DNA from: Chrysophaeum taylorii
Taxonomy: Eukaryota > Sar > Pelagophyceae > Pelagomonadales > Pelagomonadaceae
NCBI GenBank assembly: GCA_029834535.1
Contig: JAQMWT010000173.1
Location: 1-64,000, forward strand
Length of the DNA stretch: 64,000 nt
Reading direction: 5' to 3'
The translations under genes were made by a program, and so were the position numbers. Shown in pieces: positions 40,691-49,129 of this stretch. The notes beneath the pieces were generated by a model, which was given only the letters and a program-made list of their open reading frames with translations, searched no databases and was not told where the DNA came from. How positions within the stretch are numbered: position 1 is the stretch's first letter; each line of letters begins with the position of its first letter.

Positions 40691-42483
40691 TTAAATCTCT
40701 TCCTTGATGGCGACGAACAGCGACCTCGGCAAGTTGATCAACCGGGCGTTTATGTTCATGTTGTTGTACGACTCGGCCAAGTTTGTTGTCGTCTTGCCCA
40801 TAAGGTTCTTTCCCGTGTTTAGAGCGCTGACGGTAATCTTGGCTCGGTGCTTCGAGGCGATGTCATCGTCGAATTTCAGGCGGTGTGCGAGCTGTCGAAG
40901 CGGAGCGAGCAACACCCCGTTTGACACATACCCATTCATTTGCTTTTGCTGACATCTGGCTACGAGCCCGATTCAGCTCGGGTATGGTCGTGGCCGTCGC
41001 CCGCTCGCGGAATTTCTCGCCGTCACCCTGCTCGCCTGACTTGGAACAGTTTTCTCCGCCGTGGTTACCTGCACAAGGACACTGTCAAATGGCGCCGCCT
41101 TTCGGTCTAGGGCATACTGCAGCCAAGAAGCTCTGCCGCCGGCATGACCTACAGCGCGCGCGCAGGTGATGATGCTGAAGGTAATACCCCATCGTACCTG
41201 TACACGCGCAATGATGCCGCCCTTTGCAGCATCGGCGACGGAGATGTTTTGACGCTCTTGAGCTCGGGCATGACGTTGGCGCAGAATATGTTGAACATAG
41301 TCGCCGTCGTCGTGGCATTTTCAGTGTCGTCGGAGAGTGCAATTCCAAGCGTGACGATATGATTATCGGCGTTGGCGGTGACGACCCGGGAGAAGAGCGT
41401 GTCGTCTAGCAGGATGTGCGCGGCGTGGACTTCCGTCCGCAGGCTCCAGAGGCCTGCTTTGGTGAATCGATCCGCGTACGGCGCAGTTATTAGGCTGCCT
41501 GACTCAAACTTGAAATCCTCGGGGTCAATAAGCTGCTCGGGGAAATCCACTTGCTTTTCGTGGAAGTTCGAAGCCTGTTTTCCCGCCTTCTCGAAGTCCT
41601 TCTCGCATCGATGAATGAAGCGTGCCTTGAGTTCCTTCTGTGTCGAGAGGAGGATCTTGACGAGATCCTTGAGGACGAAGATCCGATCCTGCTCAAACAC
41701 CACACGTATACATGCACGAATGGTACAGCATAGTGATGTTAAAAAAAAAAAATCGATAGGTCGAAATTGATGTCGTTTGACGGCTGAAACCGGCTAAACA
41801 TGGTTCAAAAATATGAACACTGGAATGTTACGGCCCAGTACTCCGCATCCCAGTTCTTGTAAACCAAGTCTTTGATGTTCTGAGCACGCTTCGGATATAT
41901 TTCGTGGTGCAAATACGGCTTGAGAATCGCGGCGAGCACCTAGTCGTGTCGCCGACCTCGGTCTTTTTCTTGTGGTTGCCGCCTTGCTGGCCCTCGATGG
42001 ATGCGAGGACGGTGGTGACCTTGATAATGTTCTCCAGATTCTTGGCCGTGTAGTTGGACTTGGCCTGGGTGGCCGTTGGCCTGAAATGCCCAGGATTGCT
42101 GGTGTGAGGTACGGCGGCCGTGCACGTGCTCCAGGACCGTCACAACCGCGTGGCATATTGGAAGACGAGAAAGAACTCGCAGCCATTGACCTTGCAGACA
42201 AGGTCCATCCGCAGCTTGGTGGATCTAGACTTCTCGAGAGAAGGTGGCCGCCTTCTTGGCTTCCTCCAGGGCGACGTGTATCTGAAAGTCCCACTTTGAT
42301 TTGAAGCCTCGTGGGTGATCTCGCCTGCAGTTAAACCAATTTCCGCGGCTCGCGGCCTTCGTAAGTGTCGGTGCAGTCGCGAGACTTGCCTGTCCTCCTA
42401 GTGGGCCTTTTCCTCCTATCTTTATTCACCGCCTTCTCGAACGCGAGCTGAATGTCGTCTTCGTCGCTGTCCCCAAACTCCAT
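40691..42483 (-). pseudogene. MULE transposase, broken
   Basis: Minus-strand blocks in order: acidic start (MEFGDSDEDDIQLAFEKA, 42483); a FAR1/FLYWCH-like zinc region (LRMDLVCKVNGCEFFLVF, AVPHTSNPGHFRP, ~42215-42080); KPYLHHEIYPKRAQNIKDLV (~41920-41860); the catalytic region (HILLDDTLFSRVVTANADNH, then IVTLGIALSDDTENA, ~41430-41310); and the family's C-terminal block TTTNLAESYNNMNINARL (~40790-40730). Several stops and frame changes separate them (an in-frame stop after FQYATRL, a shift after KKKTEVGD, others between 41700 and 40950), and the second and third acidic residues cannot be seen. Non-functional. Confidence 0.7.
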
Positions 42484-43002
42484 CGTAGACCCGAGAGACT
42501 CCGCCGTGCCTCCACGGAGCTCCCACACTTCCCTGACCTGTCAACCTCGCGAAGAGCCTACCGTTGTCGCGTATCGACCTCATGCAACTGCGGTGCACAC
42601 GGTGTGCTGTGAAGCAATCCAGGGTTATTGCACTTTGCCGTGGCGCATCGTCGCGTCCTAATGCCATATGCGAAGAACACGACATGTTCGTCGTATCCCG
42701 CATGAATCGCGAGTCCATCGAATGAGCTCGCGCGCAGTACGGACATCTCCTGCGCCGGCGCCTCAAGAAAACATCGGAGATCCCCTCGGAAGCGAACGAA
42801 GAGCAATCCGAAGATTTATCACTAGCGGACGCGGGCAGCCTAGCGATTTTAGGACACGACTTCCGTGACCGCGCCGTGCAGCTCTTGGGGCGGCACGGTT
42901 CCACCGTGCCGTGCGGATGTGCCGGGTGGCACGACACGGAAACTGGCGTGCGCGTTGTTTTCGTGCACGTCCCAACGCTCCGGCTTAGTTTGAACCACCT
43001 GA

Positions 43003-43035
43003 GCTTAGTTTGATATCATTTGAATCAAACTAAGC
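43003..43035. repeat. Hairpin GCTTAGTTTGAT / ATCAAACTAAGC
   Basis: 12-bp perfect arms at 43003-43014 and 43024-43035 with a 9-base loop. Likely a doubled terminal repeat of the MULE. Confidence 0.7.
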
Positions 43036-43474
43036 CAGAGCCCGAACTAAGTGACAGGACGAAGCTCTAATTAAACCAGAAAATAGTTGGATCCAACTAA
43101 TCAGGCGCTGCTCTCATTTCCCGAAAATGAAAATTTGGTGTGGCGGAAAACAAAAGAAACGGACGTTTTTGAATAATAAAGAAACGGACGTTTCTCAATA
43201 ATAAATAAACGGACGTTCTTTTTCTTCTCTGTTTCTTCTTCTTCTTCTTCTTCTTCTTCTTCTTCAATAAAAAAAAGAGCCGGCAGGCGCGACGTGTTTT
43301 GTTGTTGTTGTCCAGCGAGAACTCAAAAAAAAGCCAACGTCCGCCCGCCCGTCCGTCCGTCAAGTCGTCGTCATCATCGTCTCACATCTATAAGGAAAGC
43401 AACACAGGTGCAGCAAAAGGACGTGGTCCCGCTGCTGGGGACACTTCCAGTCCAGGTAATCAAGGAGAGAGTCG
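43036..43474. other. Spacer with GAA/TTC microsatellite
   Basis: (TTC)n at about 43223-43264 and three ACGGACGTT-containing units (43150-43215). It contains the 3' flank of the thioredoxin-like gene. No gene seen. Confidence 0.5.
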
Positions 43475-44446
43475 TCAGGAGTCGCGGAGGTCGTGAGCTT
43501 GAACGACGCTTGGGAGAGAGAGGAGTTTGTTGTTGCTGCTGTCGGCGGGGGGCGTGGGGGCTTGGCGGAGGAGGGTGGAATCCGCGATGGGGTGCTTGAG
43601 CTTGGAGTAGCAGCCTTCCTTGGAAAGGTCAAGTTTAAGGTTTGCGACGACGTTGGCAGCCGTGTTAGCAAGGTCGGAAGAGGAGGGCTTCTTGAGGCCG
43701 TCTTTCTTGGAGGTGCCTTGGAGCAGCAGGACGGTTTCGTTGAGGAAGTCTTTGGAAGGATAGGCGAGGACGGCGGGGAGGCCTATTGCGGGGGCGGTGC
43801 CGTTGGGGTAGACGCCGGCGAAGACGGCCACCTCGAGGCCCCCCGTCGAGTGGACGTCGCAGAGGCCGTAGTGAAAGTTGCCGAGGGCGCGGAACTCGTT
43901 CCAGATGGCGGCGAGTTCCTTGCTCTTGACGGCGTCCTCGCTATTATAGAAGGCGACGACGGAAACGCACTTCGAACGCGCCAACTTCTCTAAGTTTCTC
44001 ATCTCCTTGACCTTGGTGCCCCCCGATGGCACGACGGCCTCGCCCGGAAGAAAGCCCTGGCCGGCCTCGGTGGCCTCGAAGACCTTCTTTGGCTTGGGGA
44101 CCGTTTGATTCTTGATATTTTTCTTCTCGCGAGCTTTGTTCTCTCGGAGGTCCCACGCGGGAGGGATCGTTTTATTCGTCAGCTCGAAGCGGTGGGCGAC
44201 GCGTCCGAAGGGGTTGCTCGCGTTGAAGGTGACCGTCGAGTTGTCGAGGCTGAGCCGGGGTCTGATTGGAACGGCCCGCTTCGCGATCTCGAGGGGCGCC
44301 CCGCTGTCGGCGCTCGCGACCTCGCTGTGGCCGCGCACCTGCCACCCCACAAGTATCACGAGCCCGACCGCCAGGGTCGCCACCATCACCCTTGTCTTCG
44401 AAGACGGAGGACTTTCGCGCTTTGCTGCTGCTGCTGCTGCTGCCAT
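43475..44446 (-). CDS. Single-pass membrane protein with a thioredoxin-like lumenal domain
   Basis: 323 residues, one exon, ATG at 44446. After a short Ala-rich cytosolic tail there is one membrane segment (VMVATLAVGLVILVGW, ~20-36), then a lumenal or extracellular part with several N-glycosylation sequons (NST, NAS, NKT, NGT, NET). Residues ~160-280 look like a thioredoxin fold (CVSVVAFYNSEDAVKSKELAA... LPAVLAYPSKDF, with a proline where the cis-Pro would be) but lack a CxxC pair, so it is probably not a redox enzyme. Signal-anchor type II topology is inferred. Divergent from the lectin gene across ~170 bp. Confidence 0.55.
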   Translation of the reverse strand: MAAAAAAAKRESPPSSKTRVMVATLAVGLVILVGWQVRGHSEVASADSGAPLEIAKRAVPIRPRLSLDNSTVTFNASNPFGRVAHRFELTNKTIPPAWDLRENKAREKKNIKNQTVPKPKKVFEATEAGQGFLPGEAVVPSGGTKVKEMRNLEKLARSKCVSVVAFYNSEDAVKSKELAAIWNEFRALGNFHYGLCDVHSTGGLEVAVFAGVYPNGTAPAIGLPAVLAYPSKDFLNETVLLLQGTSKKDGLKKPSSSDLANTAANVVANLKLDLSKEGCYSKLKHPIADSTLLRQAPTPPADSSNNKLLSLPSVVQAHDLRDS

Positions 44447-44617
44447 CCAATTTTTACATCCAATTTGCGTGACACATCATGTTCGGGAAGCCCCACCACC
44501 CGGCGACTAATATGGGGGTCAAAGTTAAGTCCCCTAACGATTGTCAGGCACATCCCTCATACCCCACAAACCCACCCACATCCTTCGTGCTCCCCTAACG
44601 ATTGATTGTCCGTATGC
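44447..44617. promoter_or_regulatory. Divergent promoter region containing a dispersed repeat
   Basis: 171 bp between two opposite start codons. 44534-44592 (CAGGCACATCCCTCATACCCC... ATCCTTCGTGCTCCCC) is the reverse complement of sequence at 27655-27703 in R1 copy B, so an R1-related fragment lies directly upstream of the lectin gene. Confidence 0.5.
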
Positions 44618-47600
44618 ATGCAGCGCCTCGCGGCGGCCGCGTTGTGCGTCTGTGGTGCCAAGATCGAATGGAAGGGCAACTCGGTGAGCGTGGGTGTGAC
44701 CAACACCGGGCGCGTCGCGACCTTGACGGCGACGTCGAGCCGGGACGTGGTGCGCGGCGAGTACGCGTTGACCGTCGGCACCACCACCACCACCACCACC
44801 ACCACCGAGAGGTGCGTGCCGTGGTGGGCCGATACCGCGACGATCCGTAGCCTTCTGTTTTCTTCTTTAAATGTGTCGTCGTCGGTACGGGTTCTCGCGG
44901 CGACTCCGACGGACCTCCACGTCGAGCTGAGGACGACGGGCGAGGTCTCGGCGTCGACGACGGGCGCGTGCGCGAGCATCGAGACGACCGGGCGGTGGTC
45001 GGACGCCTCGAACTGGGACTTGGGCCGTGCCCCGGTTGCGGGCGACGATGTCTACATGGCTGTCGACTCGAGCACGATCGAGGTCGACGAGTTTGCGAGC
45101 ACGAGGCACGTGTTTCTGTCGGCCGGCGTCATCTCCTTAGCGACGACGACGTGTCCCGACGGATGGACTCCTATTCTCGATAGCTGCGCGCGCGCTTTTG
45201 TTGCGGAGACAAAAACTTGGTCCGAGGCCGCCTGCGGAGACGGCGCGCACCTGGCGCTGATTGGGTCGGCGGAAACGAATGCCGTCGCGGCGTCGTTGTG
45301 CGCGACGAACAATAACAGCCTGTCCTCGCGATGTTGGATCGGCCTGAGGGACAAGGAGGAGGGCCGGCAGACGCCCGCCGCGCAGGTCGGGGGGCCGTCG
45401 TACGACGACGGTGTCTTCGGGTGGGTCGACCCAGAGGCGTCCTTAGACGGCGACGCGCGGTACAGGGCCTGGGGCTACGGCGAACCGCTCCAACAGCTTC
45501 ACGAATCGTGCGTCGCCGTCGACGCGGCCGACGGAGCTTGGAAGGCGTTGCCGTGCGCGAGCGAGCTGCCGTTTGTGTGCACGCGCCGCGGTACGACCAC
45601 GAGACGCGTCCTCGAGTGCGATCGTTTCTTCTGGTCGGGGGGCGTCCTCGAAGGCGCCGGGACGCTCTCGGGGCTCGTCGTCCGCGTCTCGTCCAGAGTC
45701 CTAGCCCGAGGAGGGGTCGCGGTGGTCGCCGAATCGGAGCTAGACATCCGATCGGGCGCGACCGTGGTGGCGGGCGTCGGCGGCGCCGCGATGGAGGCGG
45801 AAGCGAGTCTGTACGTATCCGACGCGACGCTCGACGCCTCGATCGCCCCCGGCACGCTCGGGGTCTCGGCCGCGGGATCTTTCGAGGGATCGAGAGTGTA
45901 CGTCGGCTGGAAGATCGTCGTCGCGGGCCCGGGGGTCACTCTGAGCGTCAACGGCCCGACGACCCTCGCGGGGGGAGGTTCGCTGGCGGGAGCAGTCGTC
46001 TCGCTTTCGTCGGCGGCGGCGAACCTCGCGCTCCGAGGGGTCGCCCTGAGCCGACCCGCCGTCGACCTGATTTCGCTCGAGGCCGACGGCGAGGTGGTTC
46101 GCGAGGACGTCGCGTACGCGGCGCTTCCCTACGGAGTGCGAAAATCCCTTTTGGAGGAAGACCGCGCGTACTACGCGCTGTCTGCCGCCGAGGATAAGGG
46201 CGATTTCGCGCTGGCCGCGGGCGCGTATTCGCTCGTAGTGGAAGGCGAAACGCGGACCGCGTGCGTCCCGTGGCACGCCCCCGCGTCGCAGCTCGAGGAA
46301 ATTCTCAACGCTGTGGGGGTGAGTGGGGTCTCGGTCGCGCGCCGCGGCGACGGCTCGCGACGATGGCGATACGGTTACGCGTACGAGATCAGTTACGAAA
46401 ACGCGGACGAGGAGACAGCCTCCTTGACGGCGTGCGCGTCGTGCTGCGAAGACGCGCTGACGCCGCGGGCCGAGACGCCCACCGGCACGTGTCGGTTCGG
46501 CGAGGCGGCCGTCGCCACCCAACAACCTGCGAGACTCTGCGTGGCGAACATCGACGTTTCCGTCGACCGGACGGCGGCGGGCGACGCCTCGATTTCCTGC
46601 TGCTGCTCGGGGTCGTTCGTCGAGGTGGTAGGCACCGTTTTTTCGCGGCTGCCATCGACGCTGCCGTGTCCGCTCAACGTTCTGGGCGGCGGCGGCGAAG
46701 CCGTTGTGGCGGACGCGATGCTGAGCTCGTTGTCAATCGCCGAGGGCGGCACGTTGAGGGTTGTCGACCGCGCCGTCGTCGCGGGGAAAATGGTTCTAGC
46801 TGGCAATCTCCAAGCAGCAGCCGCGACGAGGACCAAAACGTTCGTCCTCGTTGTTCGCTCAAACTTGGAGTGGACGGGCGGCCGCATTCGCGGCGCGGCC
46901 AACGCGACCATCAAGACCCTCGACATCCCCGGCGGCCGCGTCGCGTTAGCGGCGACGCGGCTCGCTGTTACGGACGGGGGTACCTGGACGTCTGGCCGCC
47001 TCGACGCCTTTGACGGCGCGACGATTGTCGTCGTAGGCACCCTCGAACTCTCGTCCTTCGAGATAAGAACAGGGTTTGCAGCAGGAATCATCATCGAGGT
47101 CGGGGGTCACCTCGTGGCAGCCGCCGACTCGCTGATCGAGCCACCCGTTCGCAACAACGGTACGTTGCGCGTCGTCTCTTCCGTCGCGTCGCAAAGCGGC
47201 GACGGAAACGGCATTCTAGACCTCGAAGGGACCCTCTTCTTGCGGTCTGGCGTCCTCGACCTCGGCGCCCAGCGCGTCAGAGGAGGAGGTTTGCTCCACG
47301 TCAAAGACGGCCTCCTCGTGCTGCCCGAGTATCGCGTAGCCTCTCGTCTCGTAGTATCCGGCGGGTCGGCCCTCGTCCGCGGCGCCAACGCCACCTTTTC
47401 GCGAGAAGTTGTCGTCCTAACAGACGGCTCCCTCGACTTCCTATCCTCGCTCGTCGCGTTTCGGGGTCCCCTCGCGCTCGACGGCGGCGCTCTCCGATTT
47501 TATAGTCCTGCCACCGTCCTCGTAGAGGGATTTTTCAACTTTTCGGGGGGTACCCTCGAAGGAAACGTCGACGTTCACCTCGTCTCGGACTCGAGCCTGC

Positions 47601-47845
47601 GCGAGGGACGCCTCCGAGACAAGGCCTGCCTTATCAACCACGCAAACGCCAAGTTAGCGTCGAACCTTTTGCTCCGCTCAAACGCCGGTGCTTTTTTTCT
47701 CAACCGAGGCACAATCCAGCTCGACCACCCCCGCGGTTTCGACGGGCTCTTCGCGCGCCGCCCGGACCCCGCGCCTCGATGGTGGCACGACCTCCACGAA
47801 TATGAAGACAACGGCGTGGTGCCACCGTTTTCCCGACGATCGTAG
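44618..47845 (+). CDS. Secreted C-type lectin / beta-solenoid protein
   Basis: 1075 residues in one exon from the ATG at 44618 (the open frame reaches 44606 via TTG). A hydrophobic start (MQRLAAAALCVCG) suggests a short signal peptide, though an R1-like fragment just upstream could have removed the original 5' end. There is a (Thr)9 run near residue 60. A solenoid-cap-like motif WSDASNWDLGRAPVAGDDV (~130) precedes a C-type lectin domain (~180-330; CPDGWTPILDSCARAF, CWIGLRDKEEG, GAWKALPCASELPFVC). The remaining ~700 residues are short beta-strand repeats (for example GGTLRVVDRAVVAGKMVLAG, GGALRFYSPATVLVEG) as in right-handed beta-helix adhesins. A Cys-rich insert is at ~620-670 (CASCCED, CCCSGSF). 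Likely cell-surface or wall protein binding carbohydrate. No membrane anchor seen. Confidence 0.65.
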   Translation: MQRLAAAALCVCGAKIEWKGNSVSVGVTNTGRVATLTATSSRDVVRGEYALTVGTTTTTTTTTERCVPWWADTATIRSLLFSSLNVSSSVRVLAATPTDLHVELRTTGEVSASTTGACASIETTGRWSDASNWDLGRAPVAGDDVYMAVDSSTIEVDEFASTRHVFLSAGVISLATTTCPDGWTPILDSCARAFVAETKTWSEAACGDGAHLALIGSAETNAVAASLCATNNNSLSSRCWIGLRDKEEGRQTPAAQVGGPSYDDGVFGWVDPEASLDGDARYRAWGYGEPLQQLHESCVAVDAADGAWKALPCASELPFVCTRRGTTTRRVLECDRFFWSGGVLEGAGTLSGLVVRVSSRVLARGGVAVVAESELDIRSGATVVAGVGGAAMEAEASLYVSDATLDASIAPGTLGVSAAGSFEGSRVYVGWKIVVAGPGVTLSVNGPTTLAGGGSLAGAVVSLSSAAANLALRGVALSRPAVDLISLEADGEVVREDVAYAALPYGVRKSLLEEDRAYYALSAAEDKGDFALAAGAYSLVVEGETRTACVPWHAPASQLEEILNAVGVSGVSVARRGDGSRRWRYGYAYEISYENADEETASLTACASCCEDALTPRAETPTGTCRFGEAAVATQQPARLCVANIDVSVDRTAAGDASISCCCSGSFVEVVGTVFSRLPSTLPCPLNVLGGGGEAVVADAMLSSLSIAEGGTLRVVDRAVVAGKMVLAGNLQAAAATRTKTFVLVVRSNLEWTGGRIRGAANATIKTLDIPGGRVALAATRLAVTDGGTWTSGRLDAFDGATIVVVGTLELSSFEIRTGFAAGIIIEVGGHLVAAADSLIEPPVRNNGTLRVVSSVASQSGDGNGILDLEGTLFLRSGVLDLGAQRVRGGGLLHVKDGLLVLPEYRVASRLVVSGGSALVRGANATFSREVVVLTDGSLDFLSSLVAFRGPLALDGGALRFYSPATVLVEGFFNFSGGTLEGNVDVHLVSDSSLREGRLRDKACLINHANAKLASNLLLRSNAGAFFLNRGTIQLDHPRGFDGLFARRPDPAPRWWHDLHEYEDNGVVPPFSRRS

Positions 47846-49129
47846 ATTTGGAGGGCGACTCCATAATTTGAACATCTAGCAGCCATTTTTGGCATTTTTT
47901 GAGGGGGGCTTCGATCGATCCAGCCATCGATCCATCCATCCATCTTTCCGTCCGTCCGTCCAAGGGAGATCGACGATCCGGATGTCCGAAGAAAGGTTGT
48001 CCTGACGACGTGATTCATTCATTCATTCATTCCGTCATTCATTCAAGACGCGTCTCCATTATTTTTCTAACGTGAGATGGCGCTGTAGCCAAGGTTATAG
48101 GAGAGCCCGACTTCCTTCCAGATTAATTAGGCGCGCGATCGCGCTCAGAGGTCGCCGCTTTCGAACAAGAGACCACGGATGGTCGACGGGATTTAAATAA
48201 TAATCGCCAACGAGCGTCAGGCCCACTCCCGTTAGATGACTTTTTGAGAAGCGGCAGGTTCAGCCAAAGGGACGCATGTCTTGTAGCCTGGATGGTCCTT
48301 CACCACGAATCTCCCCTGGACGGGACGGGGCGGGATGGGACGGAATCAAGGCGACGATGATGGTATTAAACTAGTATCTGTTCGAATTTATTATTGGTAA
48401 TTGTCACGGTTTTGTGGTAATAACTTGTCCACGTTTAGATTTGAGTGCCGTTGTTTAGGGACCATTAGTTTTTTAAAAAAAATGTAAATTAGCAACTCGG
48501 ATGATCGCTCGGAGGAAAGAGAAACACAAAAAGCCAAAGGACGAGCGCAGAGAACGGCGATGGAAAGAAAACAAAAGCAGCCGGGAGGCGGAGCATGGTG
48601 AGCACAGCAAAGAACACGAAGCAAGGGGAGGGCGTGGACTTGGTGATCGAGAAAAGAGAGGCAGGGACTGGGTTGAGAGGCAGGGCCTCACAACCGCCGC
48701 TACTGACCCGGGGAGACGGGGCAATCCAAGGCCGCCGTATGTTCGAAGAGCGACCCCGCTCAGCGCGTCATCGGTGAAGATGAAAAAGAGGAAGAACACA
48801 CCACGACAAGGCAGAACGAGTGTTTGTGGGAGACAGACGATGGGACTAGGTTCAGAGACCGTCGCAACGGCCGTTCCCGCCAATACCGGGCAATCCAAGT
48901 CCGCCGCTAGTACTCACTCTTTTCATATATAGACAAAAGGCTCCCGGCGGTGAGGTGTCCAGATACGCCCATGTGAACAAGGAAAGTCTTTGGCCGGATT
49001 TTTTATAGATTAAAAGACACCATCACCTCGGAGGAGACGAGAGAAAAGAAGCACCCTGCGTGGCCGCTTCTTCGAGTTGCTCAAAATAATTCTGGCTCTT
49101 TGAGCCTGGGAGTTGCAAACCACAATAAT
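47846..49129. other. 1.3-kb intergenic stretch without a recognised gene
   Basis: Holds (CATC)n/(CGTC)n (47925-47962) and (ATTC)n (48013-48034) microsatellites. Open frames around 48473-48932 on both strands are purine/pyrimidine-biased (AG-rich) without motifs. Nothing else seen. Confidence 0.5.

Larger units (their letters stand above)
40523..43035 (-). mobile_element. Mutator-like (MULE) DNA transposon, decayed
   Basis: Bounded by inverted GCTTAGTTTGAT-like motifs: GCTCAGTTTGAT at 40523-40534 and ATCAAACTAAGC at 43024-43035; the right end also folds into a hairpin. Inside lies a minus-strand MULE transposase relic. The inverted repeats are short and partly degraded, and no clear 9-bp target duplication was found, so exact ends are uncertain. 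Confidence 0.55.

Noticed and set aside
45331-47094. Several 200-290 codon frames on both strands within the lectin gene
   Set aside because: Arginine-rich shadows; the in-frame protein has clear domains.
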